A stretch of DNA of 64,000 nucleotides from Xanthomonas cissicola (GCF_008801575.1 NZ_VZPL01000010.1:1-64000); one strand, 5' to 3'. Positions 50,303-60,390 are shown, counted from the stretch's first letter. Program-made: numbers and translations. Notes: generated by a model from the letters alone, not told the origin.

Positions 50303-52462
50303 ATGCGTCCGAACCTGTTCGCTGTTTCCGTGCTGGCCACGCTGGCCGTCGCTTCATCTGCACAGGCCGGCGAGGGGATGTGGGTTCCACAACAACTGCC
50401 CGAGATCGCCGGGCCGCTCCAGCAGGCAGGCTTGCGGCTTTCGCCTCGGCAACTGGCCGACCTGACTGGCGATCCGATGGGCGCCGTTGTCGCCTTGGGT
50501 GGTTGCACCGCCAGCTTCGTCTCGCCGCAGGGTCTGGTCGTCACCAACCACCACTGTGCTTATGGCGCGATCCAGCTCAACTCCACCGCGCAAAAGAACC
50601 TGATCAAGGACGGGTTCAACGCCGTACGCCCTGCCGACGAGCTCAGCGCAGGTCCCAGTGCGCGCATCTACGTGCTCGATGCGATTACCGACGTCACGGC
50701 GCCGGCAAAGGCCGCGATGGCCACTGCAGGCGACGATGCGCTCAAGCGCACGCTGGCCTTGGAGGATTTCAGCAAGCAACAGATCGCGTCCTGCGAAGCG
50801 CAGCCGGGTTACCGCTGCCAGTTTTTCAGTTTTGCCGGGGGCAACGCCTACCGGTTGTTCAAGAGCTTGGAGATCAAGGATGTGCGTCTGGTCTATGCGC
50901 CGCCCGGCAGCGTGGGCAAGTTCGGCGGCGACATCGACAACTGGATGTGGCCGCGCCACACCGGCGATTTCTCGTTCTATCGCGCCTACGTCGGCAAGGA
51001 CGGCAAGCCCGCCGCCTACGCCAAGGACAACGTGCCTTACCGGCCCAAGCACTTCCCGACGTTCGCCGACCAGCCACTGGGCGCCGGCGACTTCGTGATG
51101 GTGGCCGGCTATCCGGGCCGCACCAATCGCTACGCGCTGGCTGCCGAATTCGACAACACCGCCAACTGGACCTACCCGGTGGTCGGCCAGCAGTTGAAGG
51201 ACGTGATCGGCCTGATCGAACAGGCAGGCAAGCAGGATCCCGACATCCAGGTGAAATACGCCAGCACCGTCGCCAGCCTCAATAACTCCGCCAAGAACTT
51301 CGACGGCCAACTGGAAGGTTTCAAGCGCATCGGTGCGCAGGCCACCAAGCAGGCCGACGAAGCGGCAGTGCTGGCCTGGCTCAAGGGCCGGGGTCCGAGC
51401 GGGCGCAACGCGCTTGCGGCGCACGACAGCTTGGTCAAGCTGCTCAAGCAGGCCCAGGCCACGCAACAGCGCGACTTCGTGCTGCGCCAGTTCGACTCCA
51501 CCGGCACGGTGGGTGCCGCGGTGACGTTGTACCGGCTGGCGCTGGAGCGTGCCAAGCCCAATGCGCAACGCGAATCCGGGTACCAGGACCGCGACCTGCC
51601 GGCCATCGAAGCGACGATGAAGCAGATGGAGCGCCGTTACGTGCCGGCCATGGATCGTCAGCTGCAACAGTACTGGCTCGGCCAGTACCTGAAGCTGCCG
51701 GCCAACCAGCGCATCGCTGCGCTGGACCAGTGGTTGGGCGGTCGCGATGCGGCGGCCGTGCAGGCGGCCGTGGGCAAGCTCGATGGCACGACGTTGGGGA
51801 GCACGCAAGCGCGGCTGGAGTGGTTTGCCGCCGACCGGGCCGCCTTCGAAGCCAGCACCGACCCGGCCATCCAGTACGCCGTGGCGGTAACTCCGGCCCT
51901 GTTGCAGATCGAGCGCGAGGACAAACTGCGTACCGGCGAGCAGCTCAAGGCGCGGCCGGTGTATCTGCAAGCCCTGGCCGACTACAGGAAGAGCCGGGGC
52001 GAATCGGTCTATCCGGATGCCAACCTGTCGCTGCGCATCACCTTCGGCAACGTCAAGGGCTACGCCCCGAAAGATGGCGTGGCCTACACACCGTTCACTA
52101 CCTTGGAAGGGGTGGCCGCCAAGGAGACCGGCGTCGATCCGTTCGATTCGCCCAAGGTGCTGCTGGATGCGGTCAAGGCCAAGCGCTACGCTGGCCTGCA
52201 GGACAAGCGTCTGGGCTCGGTGCCGGTCAATTTCCTGTCGGATCTGGACATCACCGGCGGCAACTCCGGTTCGCCGGTGATGGACGCGCAGGGCAAGCTG
52301 GTCGGCCTGGCGTTCGACGGAAATTGGGAGTCGGTGAGCAGCAACTGGATCTTCGACCCGGCAATGACTCGCATGATCGCCGTGGACGGCCGCTATCTGC
52401 GTTGGATCATGACCGAGGTCGCTCCGGCGCCACAGCTGTTGAAGGAACTCGGCGTGCGCTGA
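50303..52462 (+). CDS. S46-family dipeptidyl-peptidase
   Basis: This 719-residue periplasmic serine peptidase removes N-terminal dipeptides. The signal peptide ends ASSAQAG near residue 23. The catalytic histidine lies in TNHHCAYG (residue 83 or 84) and the serine at about 655 in GGNSGSPV; an aspartate is expected between (DIDNWMWPRHTG region). Gly673 in AFDGNWE is the position that favours hydrophobic (DPP7-like) over acidic substrates in studied enzymes. ATG 50303 starts the signal peptide. It follows the phospholipase gene on the same strand. Confidence 0.92.
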   Translation: MRPNLFAVSVLATLAVASSAQAGEGMWVPQQLPEIAGPLQQAGLRLSPRQLADLTGDPMGAVVALGGCTASFVSPQGLVVTNHHCAYGAIQLNSTAQKNLIKDGFNAVRPADELSAGPSARIYVLDAITDVTAPAKAAMATAGDDALKRTLALEDFSKQQIASCEAQPGYRCQFFSFAGGNAYRLFKSLEIKDVRLVYAPPGSVGKFGGDIDNWMWPRHTGDFSFYRAYVGKDGKPAAYAKDNVPYRPKHFPTFADQPLGAGDFVMVAGYPGRTNRYALAAEFDNTANWTYPVVGQQLKDVIGLIEQAGKQDPDIQVKYASTVASLNNSAKNFDGQLEGFKRIGAQATKQADEAAVLAWLKGRGPSGRNALAAHDSLVKLLKQAQATQQRDFVLRQFDSTGTVGAAVTLYRLALERAKPNAQRESGYQDRDLPAIEATMKQMERRYVPAMDRQLQQYWLGQYLKLPANQRIAALDQWLGGRDAAAVQAAVGKLDGTTLGSTQARLEWFAADRAAFEASTDPAIQYAVAVTPALLQIEREDKLRTGEQLKARPVYLQALADYRKSRGESVYPDANLSLRITFGNVKGYAPKDGVAYTPFTTLEGVAAKETGVDPFDSPKVLLDAVKAKRYAGLQDKRLGSVPVNFLSDLDITGGNSGSPVMDAQGKLVGLAFDGNWESVSSNWIFDPAMTRMIAVDGRYLRWIMTEVAPAPQLLKELGVR

Positions 52463-52554
52463 CGCGGGGCGGCCGGCGCGCAGGCGCCAGGGGTTATCAT
52501 GCGGTCCCGTTTCGCGGTGGCGAGCGGGCCCCTCCCCCAAGGAACCCCCAGCGC

Positions 52555-53199
52555 ATGCGCATCCTGCTTGCTCGTCACGGCGAGACGCCGTGGAACGCCG
52601 AAGGCCGTTACCAGGGCCAGATCGATATTCCGCTCTCGCCGGTCGGCGAAGGCCAGGCGCGCGCATTGGGCGAACGGCTGCACTCGCTGCAGATCGACCG
52701 CGCGGTGGCATCGCCGTTGTCGCGCGCGCAGGCTACTGCCAAGGCCGCGTTGGGCGCTTCGCGTCAAGCGCTGCTGCAGACCGATGCCGACCTGCAGGAA
52801 ATTGCCCACGGCGAATGGGAGGGCCTGCTGGCCAGCGAGATCAACGACAAGGATCCCGCACGTCTGCGCGCCTGGCGCGAAGAGCCCGATACCGTGTTGA
52901 TGCCGGGTGGCGAATCGCTGCGTCAGGTGCTCGATCGCAGCTGGCGCGGCCTGATGCGCGCCGCCGATGGGCTGGGCGCCCACGACACCTTGCTGGTGGT
53001 TGCGCACGATGCGGTCAATCGCGTGATCCTGTGCAAGATCCTGGGCCTGCCGTTGTCCAGGCTATGGAGCTTCCGCCAGGCCCCGACCACGCTGAACCTG
53101 CTCGAAGGCGATGACGTCGAGCATCTCGAAGTGGTGCGCCTCAACGACTGTGCGCACCACACACCGTTCTTTGGTGAGGCAAAGCATCGGGCGTTGTAA
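52555..53199 (+). CDS. Histidine phosphatase (phosphoglycerate mutase-like)
   Basis: The 214-residue product has the two-histidine phosphatase fold: RHGETPWN (His8) and the second histidine in VVAHDAVNR. It may be a GpmB- or CobC-like phosphatase; the substrate cannot be told. Its start at 52555 (MRILLARHGE) is typical. It lies 92 bases after the S46 gene and 19 bases before the AT-rich membrane gene. It is probably expressed with its upstream neighbour. Confidence 0.88.
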   Translation: MRILLARHGETPWNAEGRYQGQIDIPLSPVGEGQARALGERLHSLQIDRAVASPLSRAQATAKAALGASRQALLQTDADLQEIAHGEWEGLLASEINDKDPARLRAWREEPDTVLMPGGESLRQVLDRSWRGLMRAADGLGAHDTLLVVAHDAVNRVILCKILGLPLSRLWSFRQAPTTLNLLEGDDVEHLEVVRLNDCAHHTPFFGEAKHRAL

Positions 53200-53218
53200 A
53201 AACGGCGGAGTAGCGTGC

Positions 53219-53797
53219 ATGGGTGAAAGTAAATATGGCTATTACGATAGATGGCTCAGAATTTGCGTTTTTCGAATAGGCTCTTTGTTCGTCATTCCTT
53301 TGTTTTTTTCGTATTTAAATTATCTGAAGTTTATTCCGCCAGCTGATGCATCGGTCGATATAGTATTCTCAATTGTGTGCATCACCGTGGTGGTTGTATT
53401 TTTAATGCTGTTGCGGGCCAGTATGAGTGGAAAGCTTCAGGAGCAGTTTGAACAGCGAGGGCTGGGAGGTTGTCTGTACCGATGGTCAATGCGGGCAGTG
53501 CTGATTGGTTTTGTCGGATGGGCGCTGGCTGCGCGTTTGGTTCCATGGTCATACACCGAGATCTTTGGCTATGGTTATTCGGAGTCTGTTCTGATGCGGC
53601 CTTTAGCGCGCCCAGATAGTCTAGTATGTTCTCATGCGCTTATGGTTGATCCCATGCCGCGTGGAGCGCCTGCGCGTCTCTGCGTTCTGGGGGGCGAGTT
53701 TTCTGATTTTCCAAATGGAACAGTAACTGCCGTAATTCAAGGTAAACGCTCATTTTTTGGCTCCACAGTGGATTCATACCATTGGGATAATCTGTAG
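53219..53797 (+). CDS. Hypothetical membrane protein, AT-rich
   Basis: I do not recognise the family. The 192-residue product has four hydrophobic stretches near residues 17-35, 45-64, 90-110 and a weaker one before residue 125. A soluble C-terminus (SLVCSHALMVDPMPRGAPAR) may be extracytoplasmic. The gene is visibly richer in A and T than everything around it, including third positions, and uses many codons ending in T or A. It starts after GGAG with 8-base spacing. This points to recent acquisition (inference). The gap to folC is also AT-rich. Confidence 0.75.
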   Translation: MGESKYGYYDRWLRICVFRIGSLFVIPLFFSYLNYLKFIPPADASVDIVFSIVCITVVVVFLMLLRASMSGKLQEQFEQRGLGGCLYRWSMRAVLIGFVGWALAARLVPWSYTEIFGYGYSESVLMRPLARPDSLVCSHALMVDPMPRGAPARLCVLGGEFSDFPNGTVTAVIQGKRSFFGSTVDSYHWDNL

Positions 53798-53928
53798 GCC
53801 AAAGAGCCTTGGTGGCAGGATTGAGCTGTCCGTTCGCAGAGTGGGAATTGACAGGAATTGCTATCGGCTGAATGAATTTTTTGCTAAACAGCGATAATGA
53901 ACAGTATTCGTAAAACTGGGACCGCGAC

Positions 53929-55227
53929 GTGACCGCTCCAGCCACACTTTTCGACTGGCTAGCCTACATTGAGAGCCAGCATCCGCAGCAGATCGCCATG
54001 GGCCTGGAGCGCGTGCGCGAGGTTGCGGTGCGGTTGCAGATCGCCGCGCCGGCCAAGCACGTCATCGTCGTAGGCGGGACCAATGGAAAGGGCTCGACGG
54101 TGGCCTTCATCGAGGCGATCGGGCGTGCCGCCGGCTGGAAGGTGGGGGCCTACACCTCACCGCACCTGCTGCGCTACAACGAACGCGTGCGCATCGATGG
54201 CCAAGAGGCCAGCGACGCGCAGCTGGTCGACGCGTTTGCGGCGGTCGAAGCAGCACGCGGCGACACCGCGTTGACCTATTTCGAGTTCGGTACGCTGGCG
54301 GCGCTGTGGTTGTTTCAGCAGTCGGCGCTGGAGTTGGCGGTGCTGGAAATCGGCCTGGGTGGGCGCCTGGATGCGGTCAACATCGTCGATTCGGATGTGG
54401 CGGTGATCACCACTGTCGATCTCGACCACACCGACTGGCTGGGCGACGACCGCGAGGCCATCGGCACGGAAAAGGCCGGCATCATCCGCGCCTGGAAGCC
54501 GGTGGTGCTGGGCGAGATCGACCCGCCGTCCAGCGTGCTGCGTCGCGCCTACCAGCTGGGTGCCAATGCCATCCGTGCCGGCAGCGATTATTTCTTCGAG
54601 CCGATCGACACACAGCACGCCGAGAGCCCGCAATCCGATGCGCCGCGCTGGCGCTGGCGCGATGTGGCGGTGACGCTGGAATTGCCGATGCCGGCACTGC
54701 ACGCGCCGGTGCAGCTGGCCAACGCCGCTGCCGCGATCGCCGCATTGCAGGCATTGCCGGTGGAAGTGCCCGACGCGGCCTGGGCGCAAGGCATCGGTAA
54801 CGCGCAAGTGGCCGGACGACTGCAGCGGCTTGAGGTCGATGGCGTGCAGGTATTGCTGGATGTCGGCCATAACCCGCAGGCCGCGCGGGCGCTGGCTGCC
54901 GCGCTCGATGCGCAGGCGCATGCCGACAGCACCTATGCGATCTACGCTGCATTGGCCGACAAGGATGTGTTGGGCGTGGTGGAGGCAGTCGCTGCGCAGA
55001 TCGACCGCTGGGCGCTGGCGGGGCTGGAAGGCGCTCGCGGCCAATCGGCGCAGGCGTTGCAGGCCCGCCTGCAAGGCAGTGCCGCCGCGCAGGCGCCGTG
55101 TCATCGCGATGTTGCCAGTGCGGTGCGTGCGGTCCTGGACGCGGCCAGCCCCGGCGACCGCGTGCTGGTCTTCGGCTCGTTTCACACCGTGGCCGACGCG
55201 CTTGGCGCACTTCGTTCAGCCCGCTGA
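53929..55227 (+). CDS. folC: Folylpolyglutamate synthase / dihydrofolate synthase
   Basis: FolC adds glutamate to dihydropteroate and folates. The 432-residue product starts with GTG at 53929 (MTAPATLFDWLAYIE). It has the P-loop GTNGKGS (50-56), GGRLDAVNIVD, DHTDWLGDDREAIGTEKAGI and a C-terminal Mur ligase domain with DVGHNPQAARAL. In many gammaproteobacteria accD precedes folC; here the AT-rich membrane gene does. Ahead of a SPOR-domain gene, cvpA and purF, the usual order. Confidence 0.95.
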   Translation: MTAPATLFDWLAYIESQHPQQIAMGLERVREVAVRLQIAAPAKHVIVVGGTNGKGSTVAFIEAIGRAAGWKVGAYTSPHLLRYNERVRIDGQEASDAQLVDAFAAVEAARGDTALTYFEFGTLAALWLFQQSALELAVLEIGLGGRLDAVNIVDSDVAVITTVDLDHTDWLGDDREAIGTEKAGIIRAWKPVVLGEIDPPSSVLRRAYQLGANAIRAGSDYFFEPIDTQHAESPQSDAPRWRWRDVAVTLELPMPALHAPVQLANAAAAIAALQALPVEVPDAAWAQGIGNAQVAGRLQRLEVDGVQVLLDVGHNPQAARALAAALDAQAHADSTYAIYAALADKDVLGVVEAVAAQIDRWALAGLEGARGQSAQALQARLQGSAAAQAPCHRDVASAVRAVLDAASPGDRVLVFGSFHTVADALGALRSAR

Positions 55228-55294
55228 GGTCGTCGGGGTGGCGCCGGCCTTATAATCGCCGCGGCACCCCGCCACGCCGCCTCTCGTCTCTTCC

Positions 55295-56329
55295 GTGGAT
55301 ACTGCTCTGAAACAGCGACTGATTGGCGCCATCGTTCTGGTGGCGCTTGCCGTGATCTTCCTGCCGATGCTGGTCAAGGGCCCCGCGCCGTCGAGCGGTG
55401 TGGCCGATGTGCCGCTCGAGGCGCCCGCAGCGCCCGCCAATGGCGAGTTCGAAACCCGCGAATTGCCGCTGGCCACCCCGGGCAATGCGCCGGCCGGTGG
55501 CGCGTTAGGCATGGCCGGCGCGCCGGCGCCGGTGCAGAACAATCCCGACGCCGCCGATCTGGCCGCCCCGTCCAGCACGCCCTCGGCTCCGGAAGTGGCT
55601 GCCGGCAATTACGCAGTGAATTTCGGTGCGTATGCCACCAGCGCCGACGCCGATGCGGTGATTGCGCGGCTCAAGCAGGCGCAGTTGCCCGGCTTCAGCG
55701 AAAAGACCCAGATCAGCGGCCGCCCGGCCTGGCGCGTGCGCGTGGGGCCGTATGCCGACCAGGCCCAGGCCGAATCGGCCCGCCTGCAGGCAGTGAAGGT
55801 GCGCAGCGACGTCAACGCCCAGGTGGTGACGTTGGACGCCAACGCCGGCGCGCCATCGCCTGTGGCCAGCACCCCTGCGCCCGCACCGGCCCCTAAGCCG
55901 AGCAGCAGCGTCGCCGCCGCCAGCACCACCGCACCGACCAAGACCGAGAGCCTGCCGCCGGAACCCGCCAAAGCGGTGGCCGCCGCGTCCAAGCCGGCCG
56001 AAGTGGCCAAGCCCGCGCCCACCAAGCCTGAGGTCACCAAGCCTGAACCCGCCAAGCCTGAGGTCACCGCGCCTGTGGCGCCTGCGGCCAGCGCGGTCGG
56101 GTTTGCAGTGCAGCTGGGCGCGTTCGGTCGTGCCGAAGATGCCGATGCCTTGCGCGACCGCGTGCGCGCCGCCGGCTTCAGCGCCTTCGTCGAGCAGGTG
56201 CGGACCGACAAGGGCGCACTCAATCGTGTGCGTGTTGGCCCGGTTGCCAATCGCGCCGATGCCGAACAGTTGCGCGCGCAGGTGGCAGCCAAGGTCGGTA
56301 TCTCCGGCATGGTGCGTCCGCATCCGTAA
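55295..56329 (+). CDS. SPOR-domain membrane protein (DedD-like)
   Basis: This is a cell-division-associated protein anchored by one N-terminal membrane helix (residues about 8-26), with two SPOR domains that bind denuded glycan at the septum. The first is near 108-180 (NYAVNFGAYATSADADAVIA), the second near 268-344 (GFAVQLGAFGRAEDADALRD). An Ala/Pro/Lys linker with repeated KPE units lies between. GTG at 55295 is the start. The 344-residue length and the folC-cvpA-purF context match DedD. Confidence 0.88.
   Translation: MDTALKQRLIGAIVLVALAVIFLPMLVKGPAPSSGVADVPLEAPAAPANGEFETRELPLATPGNAPAGGALGMAGAPAPVQNNPDAADLAAPSSTPSAPEVAAGNYAVNFGAYATSADADAVIARLKQAQLPGFSEKTQISGRPAWRVRVGPYADQAQAESARLQAVKVRSDVNAQVVTLDANAGAPSPVASTPAPAPAPKPSSSVAAASTTAPTKTESLPPEPAKAVAAASKPAEVAKPAPTKPEVTKPEPAKPEVTAPVAPAASAVGFAVQLGAFGRAEDADALRDRVRAAGFSAFVEQVRTDKGALNRVRVGPVANRADAEQLRAQVAAKVGISGMVRPHP
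56024..56068 (+). repeat. Short direct repeat in the SPOR-protein linker
   Basis: AAGCCTGAGGTCACC occurs at 56024-56038 and again at 56054-56068 with 15 bases of related Lys-Pro-Glu coding sequence between. It encodes KPEVT-KPEPA-KPEVT and could vary in copy number. Confidence 0.7.
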
Positions 56330-56542
56330 CCGCCATGCCGGCCGTAAGCAAACGCGGCCGCCGCGCACGTGGCAGCCGCTCGTACACTGCACTGCCGGCG
56401 GACCGCCACGTGTCTGTTGACTGCCTGCACTGCGCGCCTGCAGCTGCTGGATTTTCGAACGCCTCGCACCCATGGAGGGGAGGGCAATGACGACCGAGCC
56501 CAATTGCACTCACGGCGCGCGCGCCACGCGGAGAGGTTGCCC

Positions 56543-57289
56543 ATGATCGATATGGTGCTGGGCGTCATCATTCTGGTGTCGGCCCTGTTGGGCTTGCTGC
56601 GTGGCTTTGTCGCCATCGTGGTGGGCACGTTGTCGTGGTTGTTGGCCGGCTGGGCCACCTTCATGTTCGGCGGCGCGGCCGCGCGCTGGCTGGCCGATGG
56701 CAAACACCCGTCTGCGACCGAATCGTTCGGCGGCTACGCCATGGTGTTCGTCGGTGTGCTGATCACCGTGGCAGTGATTGGCATGGTGATCCGCGCGGGC
56801 GTGGATGCGATCAAGCTCGGCGGCACCGACCGCATGCTCGGGTTCGGCCTGGGCGTGGTGCGCGGCGCGTTTCTGGCCAGCGTGCTGGTGCTGCTGATGG
56901 GCTTCACCCCGCTGCCGCGCGAGCCGGCATGGCGCCAGTCGGTGCTGCTGCCCATGCTGCAGCCGGGCGCCGGCTGGATGCGGGCGCAACTGCCGGCCTG
57001 GCGGATGCCGTCGATGGAGATGCCATCAATGGAACTTGGCAACTTGCCCACGGAGTTGGGGAAGTTGCCTTCGGCAGGCGATAATACGGACCTGGGCAAG
57101 GCACTTGGCGGTTCCGGGCTGAGCGACACCATCACCCGTGCGCTTGGCAAACCCGGCAAGACGGCTGGCGACGGACGCGATCCGACGCAGGCGATGCCGG
57201 CCAACATCGATCCGGCGCAGGTTCGCGGCGGAGAAAGCGACCCGGCTCGGGTCGAATCCCAAGGCCAGGCACGGCCACCTTCACAGTAA
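56543..57289 (+). CDS. cvpA: CvpA-family membrane protein
   Basis: CvpA is an inner-membrane protein linked to envelope stress tolerance. The 248-residue product has four hydrophobic segments in the first 140 residues (MIDMVLGVIILVSALLGLLR begins it) and a long, soluble, proline/methionine-rich C-terminus. That tail holds repeated PSMEMPSMELG and LGNLPTELGKLP units. The start at 56543 follows GAGAGG. It is followed 30 bases later by purF, the standard neighbour. Confidence 0.9.
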   Translation: MIDMVLGVIILVSALLGLLRGFVAIVVGTLSWLLAGWATFMFGGAAARWLADGKHPSATESFGGYAMVFVGVLITVAVIGMVIRAGVDAIKLGGTDRMLGFGLGVVRGAFLASVLVLLMGFTPLPREPAWRQSVLLPMLQPGAGWMRAQLPAWRMPSMEMPSMELGNLPTELGKLPSAGDNTDLGKALGGSGLSDTITRALGKPGKTAGDGRDPTQAMPANIDPAQVRGGESDPARVESQGQARPPSQ

Positions 57290-57319
57290 CGGCGCAAGCC
57301 GAAGCGGAGAACGCGCACC

Positions 57320-58786
57320 ATGTGTGGCATCGTCGGTATTGTCGGCAACCAGAACGTCGCCGGGCAGCTGTATGACGGCCTGACCGTCCTGCAGCATCGT
57401 GGGCAGGACGCCGCAGGCATCGCCACCGCAGATGGCACGCGCCTGCGCGTGCAGAAGGCCAACGGCCTGGTGCGCGACGTCTTCGATGAAAAGAAGATGG
57501 CGGTGCTGGAAGGCCGCGTCGGCATCGCGCATTGCCGCTACCCGACCGCAGGTTCGGAAGGCATGGACGAGGCGCAGCCGTTCTACGTCAACTCGCCCTA
57601 CGGCATCGCGCTGGCGCACAACGGCAACCTGATCAACACCGAGGCCTTGCGCCAACAGGTGTTCGAAGCCGACCGCCGCAATATCAATACCGATTCGGAC
57701 AGCGAAGTGCTGTTGAACGTGTTCGCCTACGAGCTGGACGCGCAGCGCATGCTTACCCCCGAAGCGGCGATCCGCGCGGTGGCCGGCGTGCACCGCCGTT
57801 GCAAGGGCGGCTACGCGGTGGTCAGCGTGGTGCTGGGCCTGGGCCTGGTTGCGTTCCGCGATCCGCACGGCATCCGCCCGCTGGTGCTGGGCAAGCGCGA
57901 GCATGCCGAAGGCACCGAATACATTGTGTCCTCCGAATCGGCAGCGCTGGATATCCTCGGCTACCAGCGCGTGCGCGACGTGCGCCCGGGCGAAGCGCTG
58001 GCGATCACCGCGCGCGGCGAACTGTTCTCGGAAGTCTGCGCGGCACCGACCAACAACGCGCCGTGCATTTTCGAGTACGTGTATTTCGCGCGCCCCGATT
58101 CGATGATCGACAACATCTCGGTGCACAAGGCGCGCATGCGCATGGGCCTGAAGCTGGGCGAAAAGATCCTGCGCCTGCGCCCGGACCATGACATCGACAC
58201 CATCATTCCGATCCCGGACACCTCGCGCGATGTGGCGTTGGAGATGTCCAACGTGCTCGGCGTGAAGTACCGCGAGGGCTTCGTCAAGAATCGCTACGTG
58301 GGCCGCACCTTCATCATGCCGGGGCAGGGCGAACGGCAGAAATCGGTACGCCGCAAGCTCAATCCGATCCATCTGGAATTTCGTAACCGCGTGGTGCTGC
58401 TGGTGGACGATTCCATCGTGCGCGGCACCACCAGCCGGCAGATCGTGCAGATGGCGCGCGATGCCGGTGCGCGCAAGGTGTACCTGGCCTCCGCCGCGCC
58501 GCCGGTGCGCTACCCCAACATCTACGGCATCGACATGCCGGCCGCCGAAGAGCTCATCGCGCATGGCCGCAGCGAGCTGGAAATCCAGGAGTTCCTGGGC
58601 TGCGACTGGCTGATCTACCAGGATCTGGAAGACCTGGAAGTGGCGGTTCGCGAAGGTAATCCGGACATCAAGCAGTTCGATTCTTCGTGCTTCAACGGCG
58701 AGTACATCACCGGTATCGAACCGGGGTATTTCGAACGCATCCAGCAGCTGCGCTCGGACGATGCCAAGAAGCGTCGCCGCGCCTGA
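57320..58786 (+). CDS. purF: Amidophosphoribosyltransferase
   Basis: PurF makes phosphoribosylamine from PRPP and glutamine, the first step of purine synthesis. The 488-residue product opens [10 protein letters not shown], with the N-terminal cysteine nucleophile of the glutaminase domain, and has [11 protein letters not shown]. The PRPP-binding loop is [15 protein letters not shown]. It starts 30 bases after cvpA, so it may share its transcript. The family length is slightly shorter than in E. coli (505 residues). A stem-loop follows. Confidence 0.96.
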   Translation: MCGIVGIVGNQNVAGQLYDGLTVLQHRGQDAAGIATADGTRLRVQKANGLVRDVFDEKKMAVLEGRVGIAHCRYPTAGSEGMDEAQPFYVNSPYGIALAHNGNLINTEALRQQVFEADRRNINTDSDSEVLLNVFAYELDAQRMLTPEAAIRAVAGVHRRCKGGYAVVSVVLGLGLVAFRDPHGIRPLVLGKREHAEGTEYIVSSESAALDILGYQRVRDVRPGEALAITARGELFSEVCAAPTNNAPCIFEYVYFARPDSMIDNISVHKARMRMGLKLGEKILRLRPDHDIDTIIPIPDTSRDVALEMSNVLGVKYREGFVKNRYVGRTFIMPGQGERQKSVRRKLNPIHLEFRNRVVLLVDDSIVRGTTSRQIVQMARDAGARKVYLASAAPPVRYPNIYGIDMPAAEELIAHGRSELEIQEFLGCDWLIYQDLEDLEVAVREGNPDIKQFDSSCFNGEYITGIEPGYFERIQQLRSDDAKKRRRA

Positions 58787-58793
58787 GTCACCG

Positions 58794-58823
58794 AACCAGG
58801 GTGGCCGATTGGCCGCCCTGGTT
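58794..58823 (+). terminator. Stem-loop after purF
   Basis: AACCAGGGTGGCC (58794-58806) pairs with GGCCGCCCTGGTT (58811-58823) around GATT, with one G-U pair. No T-run follows, so it may act weakly or with Rho. Confidence 0.55.
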
Positions 58824-58981
58824 GGCATGCGGATGGCGTCGGCAGCCAGTGGCGAACAAAACACTGCAGTCATCGACACGCTCGATGACGCGCGCCTGCG
58901 CAACGGGCAGGTATCTGCGACCGAACGCGTGCAAGCGCAATCCGTTTCTGCAGCGCGCCATTGCTCCGTACGGCCAACGGC

Positions 58982-59806
58982 ATGAGCAGCGATCCGTTCG
59001 CAAGCGCGGATCTGTTCGACGCTGCGCGCCTGTGCCTGGACCAGGCCGACCCGCGACAGAAAGTCGCGCTGACCCAGCACTACGCAGCCGCCTTTCGCGA
59101 AGGCGTCCTGACGCTCGATCCGTCGGCGCCTGCGCCTGCGCCGATCCGCATGCCGGGGCGTCCGGCGACGCCACTGCTGGTGCATCCGCGCGACTTGCCG
59201 CGCCGTGGACTGGGCACGCCGGAAGGGCGCGCTGCGTTTATTCACGCCATTGCGCACATCGAGCTCAACGCCATCGATCTGGCCTGGGATGCGGTGTATC
59301 GCTTTCGCGGGCTTCCTGCGGCGTTCTATGCCGATTGGGTCGCGGTGGCCGACGATGAATCGCGCCACTTCGTGCTGCTGCGCGCACGACTGCAGGCGCA
59401 CGACCACGACTACGGCGATTTCGCCGCGCATAACGGGTTGTGGGAAATGTGCGAGAAGACTGCACACGACGGCCTGGCGCGCATGGCCCTGGTGCCGCGC
59501 GTGCTCGAAGCGCGCGGCCTGGACGTAACGCCGGGAATGATCGTCAAACTTCGTTCGCTTGGCGACGCTGCCACTGCCGAGGTACTCGAAATCATCCTGC
59601 GCGAAGAAGTGGCGCACGTGGCCGCCGGCTCGCGTTGGTACCGCTGGTATTGCGAGCAGGCCGATGTCGAGCCGCGCGCACGGTTCAAGGCTCTGTTGCG
59701 CGAATACGCCGGCGGCTATCTGCATGGGCCGTTCAATCTGCAGGCGCGCCTGCTTGCCGGTTTCGACGAGGACGAGCTAGCCGACCTGGTGGAGCAGGCT
59801 GGCTGA
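58982..59806 (+). CDS. DUF455 ferritin-like protein
   Basis: The 274-residue product belongs to DUF455, a ferritin-like di-iron family of unknown function. Helix motifs with the expected ligands are visible: AHIELNAIDLAWDAVYRF (Glu/His), DDESRHFVLLRARL (Glu-x2-His) and EIILREEVAHVAAGSRW (Glu-x2-His). An N-terminal segment of 70 residues carries FASADLFDAARLCLDQADPR. ATG 58982 is preferred to a TTG at 58961. It stands apart from purF by about 195 bases. Confidence 0.85.
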   Translation: MSSDPFASADLFDAARLCLDQADPRQKVALTQHYAAAFREGVLTLDPSAPAPAPIRMPGRPATPLLVHPRDLPRRGLGTPEGRAAFIHAIAHIELNAIDLAWDAVYRFRGLPAAFYADWVAVADDESRHFVLLRARLQAHDHDYGDFAAHNGLWEMCEKTAHDGLARMALVPRVLEARGLDVTPGMIVKLRSLGDAATAEVLEIILREEVAHVAAGSRWYRWYCEQADVEPRARFKALLREYAGGYLHGPFNLQARLLAGFDEDELADLVEQAG

Positions 59807-60390
59807 GCGTGGCCTGCATGCGAGCTGCGAACTTGCGTTCGTGGCCTGTGTCGTGGATCTACCTGACGCATGCGTGCGCAGATTTCAATGACGCCACCCA
59901 CGCCGCGTCACGTTCCACAGATCGGGGCGCACCTCAACGCCCATGGCCGATGGGAGCGGGCATCGATGCACGCTGCGCCGTGCACGACGACGTGGCGGCG
60001 CTCGCCATCTGCACCGACGCCGACGCTGGCGCTGACGCGGCACGGTGTCCTGCAACACAGGCGAGGATCGACGCAGCCAATCGCGTGGCGGACGCAGTCA
60101 CGTCCATGCGCATCGATCTGTATGACGACGCGGGATCGCCGCGTTGTCCGGGAAGGTGGCCTGTGCTGGTTTGACACGCTGCTTCCGAACGCGCTCTCCG
60201 TAGGACTGTGCGCTGGTTCCCGTTCGAGAGTTGCTGGAATCGCATCCAGGGATTGGTAAACATCACAGAAACATAATTTTCCGTTGCAACAACTTGCATT
60301 CGGTACAGTCAAACGCGCCCTAATGGCGTCCCGGGGACAGGGGCTCGGTGTTTCACATCCGTAACTTTCATGTCTTAGGAGAGAAAGACG
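59807..60390. other. Intergenic stretch upstream of the metalloprotease
   Basis: No gene is visible. Weak motifs TTGCAA (60284-60289) and TACAGT (60304-60309) are spaced at only 14 bases. I looked for a TTCGC-N15-TTCGC type plant-inducible promoter box and did not find one. The ribosome-binding region before 60391 reads TAGGAGAGAAAG. Confidence 0.4.

Noticed and set aside
50354-52711. 785-residue minus-strand frame antisense to the S46 peptidase
   Set aside because: Arg/His/Ala-rich shadow of a real gene.
57281-59725. 814-residue minus-strand frame across purF and the DUF455 gene
   Set aside because: Crosses two real genes on the other strand and lacks motifs.
59807-60390. Plant-inducible promoter box before the metalloprotease
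   Set aside because: No TTCGC-N15-TTCGC pair was found.
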